Below, in pieces: positions 48,078 to 57,617 of a DNA stretch of 64,000 bases. The notes below the pieces were generated by a model. That model searched no databases and was not told the origin of the DNA. It worked only from the letters and a program-made list of their open reading frames with translations. Source of the stretch: Chryseobacterium phocaeense (GTDB lineage Bacteria > Bacteroidota > Bacteroidia > Flavobacteriales > Weeksellaceae). Position numbers and translations under genes: made by a program. The stretch lies in the NCBI RefSeq assembly GCF_900169075.1, contig NZ_LT827014.1, positions 744,001 through 808,000 on the forward strand, given 5' to 3'. Numbering within the stretch: the stretch's first letter is position 1; the number at the start of each line of letters is the position of its first letter.

Positions 48078-49214
48078 ATGCATGATTCTGATTTTCAGAC
48101 GTTATCTCCTTTATTTTATCTGGCAGGAATTTTTATTGCCTGCTTCTCTTCATTTCTGATCATTGGAAAACGTAAAAAGATAATGGCGGATTACCTGTTG
48201 GCAGTCTGGTTCCTCATTATAGGAATACATCTTATTTTTTTTGTATTATTTTTTTCAGGGAGGTATGTAAAGTTTCCTTATTTTCTGGGATATGAAGTTT
48301 TCCTTCCCTTCATTCATGGTCCGATGTTGTATTTATATGTACTCAGTGTAACGGGAAGAAAACTCGGCACAAAGACCTGGATCCTGCATTCGGTACCGGT
48401 GTTTATAGTTTTCCTGATCATGTCTGAACTTTTGATGAAGTCTCCCTGGGATAGGTTAATCATTTATCAGAATGGAGGTAACGAGTATAAATTACTGAGT
48501 ACTATTCTCAAATATCTGATGATTTTCTCCGGAGCTCTCTACGTGGGATTAAGTCTTTTTGCGATGAGGAAATACAGGAAAGAACTTTCCGACCAATACT
48601 CGAATACTGAGAAAATGAACATGAATTGGTTATATTATCTTATCATCGGGATGGCATTGATATGGGTTGCTGTTATGATAAGAAATGATATTTTAATTTT
48701 TTCTATAGTCGTTCTTTTTATTCTGGTGGCTGCTTATTTTGGAATCAGCCGTGTTGGAATTTTAAATCTGGCTGCTGAGTCTGAAGATATTGAGGAAAAA
48801 GAGGTAATTGATAATCCTTCTGAAATTATAAAGTATCAGAAAACATCCCCCGGTGATGATGCCATACAGGAAATTTATGAAAAGCTGATGAATAAAATGG
48901 AGCAGGAAAAGCTGTACAAAGACCCGGAGTTGAGCCTGAATCATGTTGCCCAACTATTGAATGTTCATTCCAATTTACTATCCCAAACCATTAATACAGT
49001 TGAACAAAAAAACTTTTATGATTATATCAACCGGCAGAGGATTGAAGAATTCAAAAGGATAGCATGCCTCCCGGAAAATCAGAAATTCACGATCCTTTCT
49101 CTGGCTTTTGAAAGCGGGTTCAATTCTAAAACTTCGTTTAACCGGAACTTCAAAAAATATATGAATTGCTCTCCCCGGGAATTTTTACGAAGCCAGAGTA
49201 TTGACCTGGAATAG
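48078..49214 (+). CDS. Membrane-anchored AraC-family transcriptional regulator
   Basis: This 378-residue protein has six or seven hydrophobic helices in the first 230 residues (for example FYLAGIFIACFSSFLIIG near the start and FSIVVLFILVAAYFG near 214-228). The C-terminal AraC DNA-binding domain spans about residues 270-375, with helix-turn-helix segments LSLNHVAQLLNVHSNLLSQT and TILSLAFESGFNSKTSFNRN, ending CSPREFLRSQ. Such one-component membrane regulators sense an external or membrane signal. Target genes are unknown; neighbours on either side are not co-transcribed with it. Confidence 0.88.
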   Translation: MHDSDFQTLSPLFYLAGIFIACFSSFLIIGKRKKIMADYLLAVWFLIIGIHLIFFVLFFSGRYVKFPYFLGYEVFLPFIHGPMLYLYVLSVTGRKLGTKTWILHSVPVFIVFLIMSELLMKSPWDRLIIYQNGGNEYKLLSTILKYLMIFSGALYVGLSLFAMRKYRKELSDQYSNTEKMNMNWLYYLIIGMALIWVAVMIRNDILIFSIVVLFILVAAYFGISRVGILNLAAESEDIEEKEVIDNPSEIIKYQKTSPGDDAIQEIYEKLMNKMEQEKLYKDPELSLNHVAQLLNVHSNLLSQTINTVEQKNFYDYINRQRIEEFKRIACLPENQKFTILSLAFESGFNSKTSFNRNFKKYMNCSPREFLRSQSIDLE

Positions 49215-49279
49215 ACTGCTATGGGTATTCATTTAAAGCGACTTGAGCAGTTTGTAATTTTCATTTTTGCATAAAAAAA

Positions 49280-49299
49280 GCGGCCCCGATCGGGGCCGC
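49280..49299 (-). terminator. Terminator of the large T9SS type-A protein gene
   Basis: A perfect 20-bp GC-rich palindrome (GCGGCCCCGA / TCGGGGCCGC) is followed on the minus strand by TTTTTTTATG. It lies 24 bp after the stop at 49323. No T tract is present on the plus side. Confidence 0.88.
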
Positions 49300-49322
49300 C
49301 TTCATTCAATAGTAAGAGATTG

Positions 49323-52300
49323 TTATTCTTTAATAATCTTCACCAATGTTTCAGAATTATTGATTCTTACCAGATACATACCGGAGATTAAAGAAGAAAG
49401 ATCAGTGCGGTCATTTTCAAACTTCCCTGATTTGATCATCTGCCCGGATAGGTTATAGATCTGATAATAGTAATCTTTGGATGGGTCATTTCCTTTGATA
49501 TATAGCACATTTTTAACAGGATTCGGGAAGAATTCCAGTTTATTCTGAGCTACTTTTTCCTCGATCACTGTTTTAGCAAGAACAGTTTTAGCTTTGGCTA
49601 ATGCGTTTGGTGGTACAGGAATCGCAAACGGCTCATATCTTCCGATTTCATTTCCGTTGGCATCATACTTAATTTCCGCACAACGGCATGACATTGCTGC
49701 CTGTGGACGGAATCCGAATGTTGGCGTTAAATAATACAGCTTGTCATTGGTACCAACCGTCTGAGTGATTACTGCATTAAACAGCATTCCCAGTGAAGAA
49801 CCGCCACCGCCTTGGTTGGCAGCAGTCCAGATTCCGGATTTCATAAACGTATCCGGATTTCCTCCCAGCTTGGAAGCGTCTAAAGTGTTTCCACCGTTGA
49901 ATCCTCTGATCCCATTGTTAGGGAACGTTCCGATGTTGTATTCAGGCTTGGTGAGAACAAATCCATATCGGAATGAACCGATACCTGATGCATTTCCGTA
50001 CACAAAGCTTCCTACATAGTTCATTTTGTTAATGTCGTAGGCTTCATTGTTGACAAAAGTATTGTCCTTTCCGGGATCGATTCCATAAGAGGTATTGAAT
50101 TTTTTATTGTAGAACCAAGGCGTATTTCCTTTTGAGATCAGGTTACCCAGAATCACTCCTGTAGAGACGCTTTCAAGGTCTACAATTCTCCAGCCTGCAG
50201 GACATGGATCGTACGCGGATTTTTCAGTAGCATGTCCCCATCTTTCCGGCATATTGCCGTTTTCATCAGAAACCCAGTCCAGCTTTGCCGCATCAGACTG
50301 ATACAGATAGCTTAATGGATTGCTCACAGAATATTTCACCACTTTCTTTAGCTTATCCGCCTTTGAATCAGAAGCTGAAACATTCGCTGCTGCAGAATAG
50401 GTAGAATAAGGTTGGGTGTAATTATTCAGATAGTCCTGCTCAGGCATATTCGCTGCGTATGGGATAACGCCCGTCGTAGGATTTGCAGGATTGTTCTGTC
50501 TGTACACAAAATAATCATTGAATGGCCTTTTACCGCTCACCACATGATTGTAGAACATTCCCGGATTGTAAAATACAGGCAGCGGGTCTTTTCTTCCCCA
50601 CTGGAAGTGAAGGCCACCACTGTCGTGCATCTGATCCAATCTGGCTACCGCAGCCGGGTTATTGTTATTATAAGAACCTAAAGGTCCGGTATAAGCAGCC
50701 GTATTGTATGCATAAATATGTTCATTGATAAACGGTAGCTTTGCTCCAAGATCCCGGTCCATAAATGTGGTTTTCATAGGAACCCCTGCACTGGTCATGG
50801 GATCTACAAACTGATCATTGGCAGGAATGACTCCTCCGTTACCGGCATTTTCCGGATCGTACGTATAAGTTTCGATAACAGATTTCGGTGCCCAGATGTG
50901 CCAACTCCAAACCACCGGATCATTATGCTTATTGGCTGTCCACGTACCGCTTCCTACATGCAATGCTACTACTGCATTTCCGGTTATGTTAGGGTTTAAA
51001 GTAACTTTTAAAACCGCAGTGTCTATAGAACCGTCTACAATTTCCATTTTTTGGATCAGGTTCGTATTATTGGTCCATACTACTGACGAAGATTTAGTAC
51101 TTTCGGCAGGGAAAGAAAAGTCTGTACTTAAATGAAGCTTGTGCATTGCATACGCCTTTCTCAAAGGGATTTCAATGATCCGGTCATTATCTTTGTTGGG
51201 ATCAATAGTGTTTCCGTTCGGATTAGGAGTTACCAGTGTCGCATTGGTATATTCTACGTAGCTGTTGGGTAATTTAGTCCATGATTTTAAAGTTTCGGTA
51301 GAATAAGCTTCAGCAGTAGAAGCCACAAACTCAGTTTCAAATGCCTGAGGCATAGAAGCTGCGTTTGGATCGTAGATACAACGTACACCACCGCTGCCTG
51401 TATAGGCGCTGCTTGAGAACCTGTGCCATCCCGGTCTTGGTTTTGAACCGCTTAACGGATCTGAAATTAAAGCCAGACCTGCTGCTCCAAAAGAAGGATA
51501 ACGTACCTGGTTGATCATTTCAGAAGCGGTCATGAATGTAGAAGTCATTAATCCGCCATCTGCACTCTGGTCCTGGAAATTCATCACCGGAACGACCCAG
51601 CCGGCTCCGTATTTTAGCGGACCTGTTGCATTGGGATACCCTTCATAATTACCGTTGATAGGAAATTTACCTAAATTCATTCCGGAAACTCCCGAGAAAT
51701 CAAATCCGAACTGAGGATATACTTTTATACCCGGATAGTCAGGATTTAATGTAGTAGCGTTAAATTCCGGATCAACTGTATTTCCGGTATGTTTTCCCCA
51801 TGGGCTGTATCTGTTTTCATCCGGCATTGGTGTGCTGGAATTTCTTCCTCCTGAAAAATAGTTGGAAGGAACTCTCCAGTTACATGGACAAGGGTCATAA
51901 GGAGATTTCAGGGCATATCTTGTACTTGCTTCACCCACTACAGGATCATCTATGTCAGAATAATTTCCCTGACGCGTGTCTCCCCAAAGGTCCCAGGCGA
52001 TGATGTTTTCGCGGTAAGGGGGAACAAACTTTTTGTACTTTTCCTTTGAAAACCATGTGGTGATTCCCACCTGCGTCCACGTATCATTGCTGTTTTGTCT
52101 TAAGAAATCTTCACCGTCATTAAGCAATGCATCTCCTTTTTTAGCCACATAAATAGGAGTTGCAATAAAACTGATCGGATTCTGGATAGAATATCTGATA
52201 TTACCGTTAGGCGTATCCGTTCCGGTATTGATCTGGGCAGAATATTTATTTCCTCTGACCTTTACAAATTTAGACTGGAAAGCCGGATCTGTGTAATTCA

Positions 52301-54260
52301 GGTTAATTTCCCCGTTAATAGGATAAAGGCTTAAGTCTTTCAGACCAAATGCAGGGAATGGATCTTTTCTTCCCCACTGGTACTGAAGTCCGGCAGATTT
52401 ATGCCATTCATTTCCGACAAAATTGGCGCTGGTGGCTCCCAGGTTTCTGTCCATCCATTTCCAGTTGGTTACGGTATTTCCGTCTTTATCTTTTTCAAAA
52501 CCATGATGATAGGTGCTTCCGTTGGTTCCCGGATCATCGGTTGCCCACACATGCCACGTCCAGTAGATTTTGTCGTCTACTTTATATGAAATAACAGCAT
52601 TACCTTCTTTTACTTTATTGATCATTACTTTGATCTTGGCCTCTTCTCCTGTACCTTCCAATGTAACGGATTTTATAAGGCCTGGTTCGTCTTCCCAATA
52701 CAATCCTGCTTTGGCAAGACCCTGTTGAGAGATAGGTGTATAATTACCATTGTCGTCCTTCATAAATTCGCCCCCGTTGGCCCACATCTGGTAAGCTTTT
52801 TTTACAGGGATATAAAGACCGTCTACACTGGCATTATTTTTCGGATTCTTACCGGTGAAGATATAACTGTTCGGAGCTTTGGTCCAGTCTGCAAAATCTG
52901 ATTCAGCTCCTGAGTTGATGGCAAAGCAGGTAACCGGACAGTCTTCTGTAGTTGGATTTCCGAAAATACCCACGTATTTTATGAATTTATTGATTTCGCT
53001 TTCAATATCCATTAAAGGTCTTGACGGGCCGTTCCATCCGGTAATTACTTTCATGTTTCTGATAGCCCCGACACCATATAACGAAGCCTGTGAAGTACTG
53101 CTTAATGAAAAGTTTTCAGAACCGGGTCCTCTCTGTTTGTTATTAAGCGGAGGGTAACCGAAATCATCGGTCGTATTATAGTTGCTTATTGCTGAAAGAG
53201 AAATATATTGTCCGTTGGCTTTATAAACCCTTAATCCTGTAACTTTACTGATGACAATAACGACCGGCTGTTGATTCGTAAAAATATCTCCCAGCTTCTC
53301 ATTAATATAGTTGTAAAGATTATAATACCTGTTAAGAAGGGAATTAGGGTTAGTGAAATCCAGATATCCCCTTCCAAACGGCTCTCCACCTTCTTCAGGA
53401 GGTAAAAACCAGTTGCTGAAGTTGATGAAAAAGCTCTCATTTGAAAATTTTCCCGCAAACATATACACCGGATCATGATAAGAGAACTCAAAAGGACTGG
53501 TGTCACTATTCTGGTAAATAAATTTCTGGGAGCTTGCAATGGTTGCAAGATTGTTAGGATTTGTAATGTTCACTACCGGGGCACCGGCATTGGAATTGTC
53601 TAATGCAGCATTTCCCTGGAAAGATAATACAATGTTATCCAGTTTTCTTGCCAGATGCTGGGAAGTTACCCGGTCTTTAACCCCGGAAACCGTTCCATTT
53701 GAGTTGTATACCACTGTTCCGTCTTTTTTAGGCGTAAACAGGATGGTGTATTGGTTCTCATCCAGGTCACAGTTGGCATAAGTATAATTTGATTGTTTGT
53801 AATGACTGACGGTTTTGTTCCATACAACAGAATTCCAGTTGGTAACGCTGGCATCTGAACTTAATTCGATCTTGACCGAATGTGTGTTCAGAGCTGATTG
53901 CGGCAATTCGAAATTAGCGGTAAGATCTTCATTGTAATCATAGTTTCCGGCAAAAGTTTTACACCACAGAGAAACCCAGTTATTTTGGGCATCTTTGTAC
54001 TTGATGGTAACTTTTACATCTCCTGCGGTAGTTGGTTTCTGAAAGTTTCCTTTGATCACCACCAATCCCTTTTCATTCACATTTTGCGGAATGACAATAA
54101 GAGGATCGAGATCATGGATACTCGGTGGGAGAGGTGCCACATGTTTAAATCCGATACCGGTCTCATGGTGCCAGGGGACAGGTGCTGCCCCTGAATAAGC
54201 ATGAGATGATGCAATACACAGTACTGCAGCAAAAATCCTGAATGTCGATTTTTTTTTCAT
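49323..54260 (-). CDS. Large T9SS type-A secreted protein with two FISUMP-like domains
   Basis: This 1645-residue protein has a signal peptide (MKKKSTFRIFAAVLCIASSH...). Two related domains at about residues 600-830 and 1165-1560 each have a DRNLGA or DRDLGA motif, a QWGRKDP motif and a YDPCPxxWR motif. These are hallmarks of the Fibrobacter-type major paralogous (FISUMP) domain. The C-terminus is a type-A sorting domain (LEFFPNPVKNVLYIKG; ending SGMYLVRINNSETLVKIIKE), so it is exported by the type IX system and probably attached to surface lipopolysaccharide. The N-terminal 500 residues are beta-rich and unassigned. It is monocistronic with a strong terminator. Confidence 0.87.
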   Translation of the reverse strand: MKKKSTFRIFAAVLCIASSHAYSGAAPVPWHHETGIGFKHVAPLPPSIHDLDPLIVIPQNVNEKGLVVIKGNFQKPTTAGDVKVTIKYKDAQNNWVSLWCKTFAGNYDYNEDLTANFELPQSALNTHSVKIELSSDASVTNWNSVVWNKTVSHYKQSNYTYANCDLDENQYTILFTPKKDGTVVYNSNGTVSGVKDRVTSQHLARKLDNIVLSFQGNAALDNSNAGAPVVNITNPNNLATIASSQKFIYQNSDTSPFEFSYHDPVYMFAGKFSNESFFINFSNWFLPPEEGGEPFGRGYLDFTNPNSLLNRYYNLYNYINEKLGDIFTNQQPVVIVISKVTGLRVYKANGQYISLSAISNYNTTDDFGYPPLNNKQRGPGSENFSLSSTSQASLYGVGAIRNMKVITGWNGPSRPLMDIESEINKFIKYVGIFGNPTTEDCPVTCFAINSGAESDFADWTKAPNSYIFTGKNPKNNASVDGLYIPVKKAYQMWANGGEFMKDDNGNYTPISQQGLAKAGLYWEDEPGLIKSVTLEGTGEEAKIKVMINKVKEGNAVISYKVDDKIYWTWHVWATDDPGTNGSTYHHGFEKDKDGNTVTNWKWMDRNLGATSANFVGNEWHKSAGLQYQWGRKDPFPAFGLKDLSLYPINGEINLNYTDPAFQSKFVKVRGNKYSAQINTGTDTPNGNIRYSIQNPISFIATPIYVAKKGDALLNDGEDFLRQNSNDTWTQVGITTWFSKEKYKKFVPPYRENIIAWDLWGDTRQGNYSDIDDPVVGEASTRYALKSPYDPCPCNWRVPSNYFSGGRNSSTPMPDENRYSPWGKHTGNTVDPEFNATTLNPDYPGIKVYPQFGFDFSGVSGMNLGKFPINGNYEGYPNATGPLKYGAGWVVPVMNFQDQSADGGLMTSTFMTASEMINQVRYPSFGAAGLALISDPLSGSKPRPGWHRFSSSAYTGSGGVRCIYDPNAASMPQAFETEFVASTAEAYSTETLKSWTKLPNSYVEYTNATLVTPNPNGNTIDPNKDNDRIIEIPLRKAYAMHKLHLSTDFSFPAESTKSSSVVWTNNTNLIQKMEIVDGSIDTAVLKVTLNPNITGNAVVALHVGSGTWTANKHNDPVVWSWHIWAPKSVIETYTYDPENAGNGGVIPANDQFVDPMTSAGVPMKTTFMDRDLGAKLPFINEHIYAYNTAAYTGPLGSYNNNNPAAVARLDQMHDSGGLHFQWGRKDPLPVFYNPGMFYNHVVSGKRPFNDYFVYRQNNPANPTTGVIPYAANMPEQDYLNNYTQPYSTYSAAANVSASDSKADKLKKVVKYSVSNPLSYLYQSDAAKLDWVSDENGNMPERWGHATEKSAYDPCPAGWRIVDLESVSTGVILGNLISKGNTPWFYNKKFNTSYGIDPGKDNTFVNNEAYDINKMNYVGSFVYGNASGIGSFRYGFVLTKPEYNIGTFPNNGIRGFNGGNTLDASKLGGNPDTFMKSGIWTAANQGGGGSSLGMLFNAVITQTVGTNDKLYYLTPTFGFRPQAAMSCRCAEIKYDANGNEIGRYEPFAIPVPPNALAKAKTVLAKTVIEEKVAQNKLEFFPNPVKNVLYIKGNDPSKDYYYQIYNLSGQMIKSGKFENDRTDLSSLISGMYLVRINNSETLVKIIKE

Positions 54261-54687
54261 ACGTATAAAAATTAAAAGTGTTTTTTTAGAAAAAGCCGGA
54301 TAGCCGTCATAAGATCCGGTAAACAGGTATGATCAGACTTAAAAAGTAGAATTCCCAATCTGGGAGTTTAAACTGAAGTTTTACCCTGATACCATATTTA
54401 CGGTTTCTTACGGCTATGCCAAGACTTAAAAGATGTCTGGTTCAGTGTAAATAAAGAATGAAGCAGTATGGAACACTGCATCATGCGTGAAAAGTGAATT
54501 TTTTTTCATGTCGTGTGGTTTCAAGATTATTGTGTTGTTTTTTTATAATGATTAAAAATTTTAATTAAAAAATTGATTTTTAAAAATTATATAACAAAAT
54601 TCAACAAAAAAACTTTTTCCCACAATAGAGAAATCCAATTTTTAATGAAATACAAGGGAATATCGATATAAATCTATGTCGGAAATT
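54261..54687. other. 427-bp intergenic region upstream of the T9SS type-A gene
   Basis: It should contain the promoter of the large T9SS gene (54260, minus). A very AT-rich tract lies at about 54530-54620. I see no ORF, clear -7 element or strong hairpin. Confidence 0.5.
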
Positions 54688-55239
54688 TCAGACTTTGTTA
54701 TTGATGTAAGCTTCTGTAGCTCTTTCCGTAGAGTGGATCGTAGCCGGATTTCCCATGACCACAGAGTGGGCAGGAACATCAAAATTTACGTAGGCATTGG
54801 GTGCGATCAAAACATTGTTTCCGATAGTGATTCCGCCTACAATCACTGCATTGGCCCCGATCCATACTTCATCACCGATGGTAGGAAAGCCCTGAAGTTT
54901 TCCTCGGTTTTGCTGGCCAATGGTTACGCCCTGTGCCATATTGCAGTTTTTTCCGATTCTGGCTTTGGGGTTGATCACGAGGCTTCCCCAATGTCCCAGA
55001 TAAAAACCTTCCCCGATTTCGGTCTCCGGATAAATCTGGTAGCCATATTTTATCTGGTAATGTCTAAGAACTAATTTCCAGAATATACCCAGTAAAGGCT
55101 TTCTATAATGCTTTTGTGTCTTCCTTAAAACATAAATAAAATGAAGATTGGGATTAATGCATTTTTTCCAGATCTCAAATGAGGAGAGCCATTTTCCACT
55201 TTCCCGGTAAAAATCTTTTTGTATAACCGAATAACCCAT
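54688..55239 (-). CDS. Serine-acetyltransferase-like left-handed beta-helix acyltransferase
   Basis: This 183-residue protein has hexapeptide repeats in the second half: EIGEGFYLGHWGSLVINPKA (about residues 76-95), GKNCNMAQGVTIG (about 98-110) and TIGDEVWIGANAVIVGGITI (about 121-140). The GHWGSLVI segment aligns with the catalytic His region of serine O-acetyltransferase-type enzymes; here it probably acylates a sugar. The first 70 residues form a helical start. It lies 13 bp after a glycosyltransferase gene and is the last gene of the minus-strand polysaccharide set. Confidence 0.85.
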   Translation of the reverse strand: MGYSVIQKDFYRESGKWLSSFEIWKKCINPNLHFIYVLRKTQKHYRKPLLGIFWKLVLRHYQIKYGYQIYPETEIGEGFYLGHWGSLVINPKARIGKNCNMAQGVTIGQQNRGKLQGFPTIGDEVWIGANAVIVGGITIGNNVLIAPNAYVNFDVPAHSVVMGNPATIHSTERATEAYINNKV

Positions 55240-55252
55240 TTAAAAAAATTAT

Positions 55253-56404
55253 TTATAGTTCATCAATGATTTCCTGAAGATGTGCTACGGATTTCTGCAG
55301 GACAAAGGGAAGATCTTTTGCTGCAATTTCGCTTTCGTAACGTGCTGTGAGCTCTCTGTCTGTGAGGAATTTTTTCATTCCCTCGTAGATCCCTTCCTCT
55401 GAGTTTGGAGTGATCAATCCTAATTTTCCATCCTGAAGAAGATCTTTTATTCCGGAAACATCCGTAGAAACTACGGGTTTGTTAAGGATCAGTGCTTCGG
55501 CAATAATGGTAGGAAAACCTTCGTGTCTGGAAGACATCACGTAGAAATCTGCCTTTTTTAAATAAGGATAGGGATTGCTTCTGAATCCAAGCATTTTCAC
55601 CGTTTCCTGAAGTCCCAGTTCATTGAGCTGTGTCCGGGTTTTTTCAAAATCAAAACCATCGCCGATGATGATAATCTGGTGTTTCAGCCCTTCATTTATC
55701 AGCCTTTTATGGACGTCCAGAAGTCTGTCATATCCTTTCTGCGGATAAACAGTCCCGATACTTATGAAAGTGGGAATATCATTGGCAAAAGGATAATCAT
55801 CAATGGCTGTATTCGCTTTTTTTAAGGTATCATCCTTGTCAATAGGATTAAAAATTTTAATAACAGCCTGTTTCTGCCCGTCATTTTTAGCAGCCTTCTG
55901 CATTTCCTCTTTCAGTTTGTTGGAAATCACCAGTATTCTGTCAAATTTGAACAGCTGGCTGATGACGTCTGAAGTATATTCTTTCAGGTTAAAAATGTCA
56001 TTCTGGATCCAGATAATTTTTTTTGAATCTTTCTGAGGACTGGAAAGCAGTTCCCGGTACATACCATGAATGGCTGCTATTTCTACATCGTATTTTTTAT
56101 TTTTTAGAATAAACTGATAGAGAAGAGCCGGAAACCACAAAAACATTTTCTGGTAAAGCACCCTGAAAGCTTTCACGGGAATTTCGTGTGGCTTGTTAGT
56201 CGTGATCATTTCTCCTTTCAGCAAATAATGGAGTTTGACCCATGACGGAACTTCTTTGATGTACATTCCGGTATAGAGATTGATCAGCAGATCGACTTCA
56301 TATTTGTCTTCCGGAAGGTTTTTAAGGAAATTCACAAGAACTTTTTCTGCGCCTCCATGTCGGAGCGAGCCGATGCGGATCAGGATTTTCTTTTTTGCAG
56401 ACAT
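55253..56404 (-). CDS. GT4-family glycosyltransferase
   Basis: This 383-residue GT-B enzyme has the N-terminal GGAEKVLVNFL motif (about residues 18-28), a middle SIGTVYPQKGYDRLLDVHKR (about 217-236) and the EX7E motif EGFPTIIAEA (about 304-313), followed by KPVVSTDVSGIKDLL. It transfers an activated hexose in surface polysaccharide assembly; sugar and acceptor cannot be read from sequence. Its ATG directly follows the TAA of the upstream acyltransferase (TAAATG), so the two are translationally coupled. Confidence 0.9.
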   Translation of the reverse strand: MSAKKKILIRIGSLRHGGAEKVLVNFLKNLPEDKYEVDLLINLYTGMYIKEVPSWVKLHYLLKGEMITTNKPHEIPVKAFRVLYQKMFLWFPALLYQFILKNKKYDVEIAAIHGMYRELLSSPQKDSKKIIWIQNDIFNLKEYTSDVISQLFKFDRILVISNKLKEEMQKAAKNDGQKQAVIKIFNPIDKDDTLKKANTAIDDYPFANDIPTFISIGTVYPQKGYDRLLDVHKRLINEGLKHQIIIIGDGFDFEKTRTQLNELGLQETVKMLGFRSNPYPYLKKADFYVMSSRHEGFPTIIAEALILNKPVVSTDVSGIKDLLQDGKLGLITPNSEEGIYEGMKKFLTDRELTARYESEIAAKDLPFVLQKSVAHLQEIIDEL

Positions 56405-56968
56405 TTATTTTTTTACAGGTTTATAGATATGAGGAAGATTTTGGATGAGGTACTCTTCAAGTTTTCTACGGTCTGCCTCAAGCTCTAGCGGGTATACTGT
56501 GCTGTTTTCTAATAGTTTTTCTCCATACTGATCTATTGTACAGATAAATTTAGCAGGTGCGCCTGCGTAAACGCTGTTGTCTGGGACAGAGCTGCTTACA
56601 ACACTTAGCGAACCAACAATACAATTGCTTCCGATGGAAACTCCCGGGAGTAAAACAGCTCCTTTTCCAATAAAAGTATTACTGCCTATTTTTATCCGGC
56701 CAAATGTTCTTCCGTTCTTATATTTTTCAATTCTTTTTGTTACACGTCCGTCTCCACCATGGTTGATAAAGGATACAGCTTCTGCAATGGTAACATTATC
56801 TCCCATTTCAATAAGAAAAGGCTCGGAGCCAAAATTGGGAATACCTTGTACATAGAGGTTATTACCAACTTTTAATCCCTTGTTGATGGCAACTTTAATG
56901 GTAACATATTTGATCATATCCTCATACAGGGAACGTACTTTTAATATGATTCTGTACAATAACATCAT
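56405..56968 (-). CDS. Left-handed beta-helix acyltransferase (WbbJ-like)
   Basis: This 187-residue protein has hexapeptide repeats: GLKVGNNLYVQGIPNFGSEP (about residues 34-53), GDNVTIAEAVSFINHGG (about 60-76), and GRIKIGSNTFIGKGAVLLPG with NCIVGSLSVVSSSVP after it. His71 in FINHGG is the likely catalytic base. It acetylates or otherwise acylates a sugar. Two ATGs lie in tandem at 56968 and 56965. It abuts the following glycosyltransferase (stop-start TAAATG). Confidence 0.86.
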   Translation of the reverse strand: MMLLYRIILKVRSLYEDMIKYVTIKVAINKGLKVGNNLYVQGIPNFGSEPFLIEMGDNVTIAEAVSFINHGGDGRVTKRIEKYKNGRTFGRIKIGSNTFIGKGAVLLPGVSIGSNCIVGSLSVVSSSVPDNSVYAGAPAKFICTIDQYGEKLLENSTVYPLELEADRRKLEEYLIQNLPHIYKPVKK

Positions 56969-57293
56969 TGTAGTGTATTTTTTCTTTGCTTTTACAAAGA
57001 AAAAGAATTTCTATGATAAAAGTTTCCAAAATAAAATATTATTTGTCCCCAAAGGATTCTGAGGAATCCTGATCCTGAAAAAGAGTTTCCGGTATGAAAC
57101 TATGATAGAATTATGAAAAGTTCATCATAAAAAAGACATTTGTGGACTGTTACATTTTGTGTATGGACTGGCTTTTGCTAGGGATTAATAACCGGTAGTG
57201 CAGTGAAGGCCTGATTTTGAAAGGCTTTGGAGCAGAACAGGGAAGCAGAGTGCCGGATTTAAGAAAAAATGTACAAGCCAAAAATAAATTTAT
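56969..57293. other. 325-bp divergent region between acyltransferase and ACP genes
   Basis: It holds a small hairpin (about 56979-57004, TTTTCTTTG / CAAAGAAAA) and no ORF of note. A promoter for the ACP gene must lie here, but no clean TAnnTTTG match is seen upstream of its ATG. Confidence 0.45.
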
Positions 57294-57527
57294 ATGAAGA
57301 CATCCTTTTTTTTAAAGAAATTACAGGAAGAACTGGAAGAAAAAGAAGAACTAACCATCGAAACCAATCTGAATGAACTTGAAAGTTATGATTCAATCAG
57401 TTTGCTCTCTGTGATTGCATTTGTTGATGATAATTTCGATAATAAAATTGATACAGATCTTTTTAGGGATATAGAAACTGTTTCTGATCTTATGGATATT
57501 ATTGGGAGAGAAAACTTTGAAGATTAA
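57294..57527 (+). CDS. Acyl carrier protein
   Basis: This 77-residue acidic protein has the ACP layout, with the phosphopantetheine serine in ELESYDSISLLSVIAFV (Ser at about residue 33, in DSIS rather than the DSLS of fatty-acid ACPs), followed by DDNFDNKI. It is the only plus-strand gene among minus-strand glycosyltransferases and is isolated by a terminator on its 3' side. Because it lies within the polysaccharide locus and an FkbH-type enzyme lies 5.6 kb away, it probably carries a short acyl or glyceryl unit for glycan decoration rather than fatty acids. Confidence 0.82.
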   Translation: MKTSFFLKKLQEELEEKEELTIETNLNELESYDSISLLSVIAFVDDNFDNKIDTDLFRDIETVSDLMDIIGRENFED

Positions 57528-57549
57528 CCCAATGTATATTTAAAAGAGT

Positions 57550-57583
57550 AAAAGCCGCTTTTCAAAATTGAAGAGCGGCTTTT
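57550..57583. terminator. Bidirectional terminator between ACP and glycosyltransferase genes
   Basis: A 10-bp stem (AAAAGCCGCT / AGCGGCTTTT) with a 14-base loop carries T runs after the stem on the plus strand and is usable from both sides. Confidence 0.75.
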
Positions 57584-57617
57584 TATAGTAGTACGGAAAC
57601 CGAGTTTGTATCTGTTG

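Noticed and set aside
53231..53548. Short frames inside the large T9SS gene
   Set aside because: They are shadow frames of the 1645-residue protein with no independent start signals.
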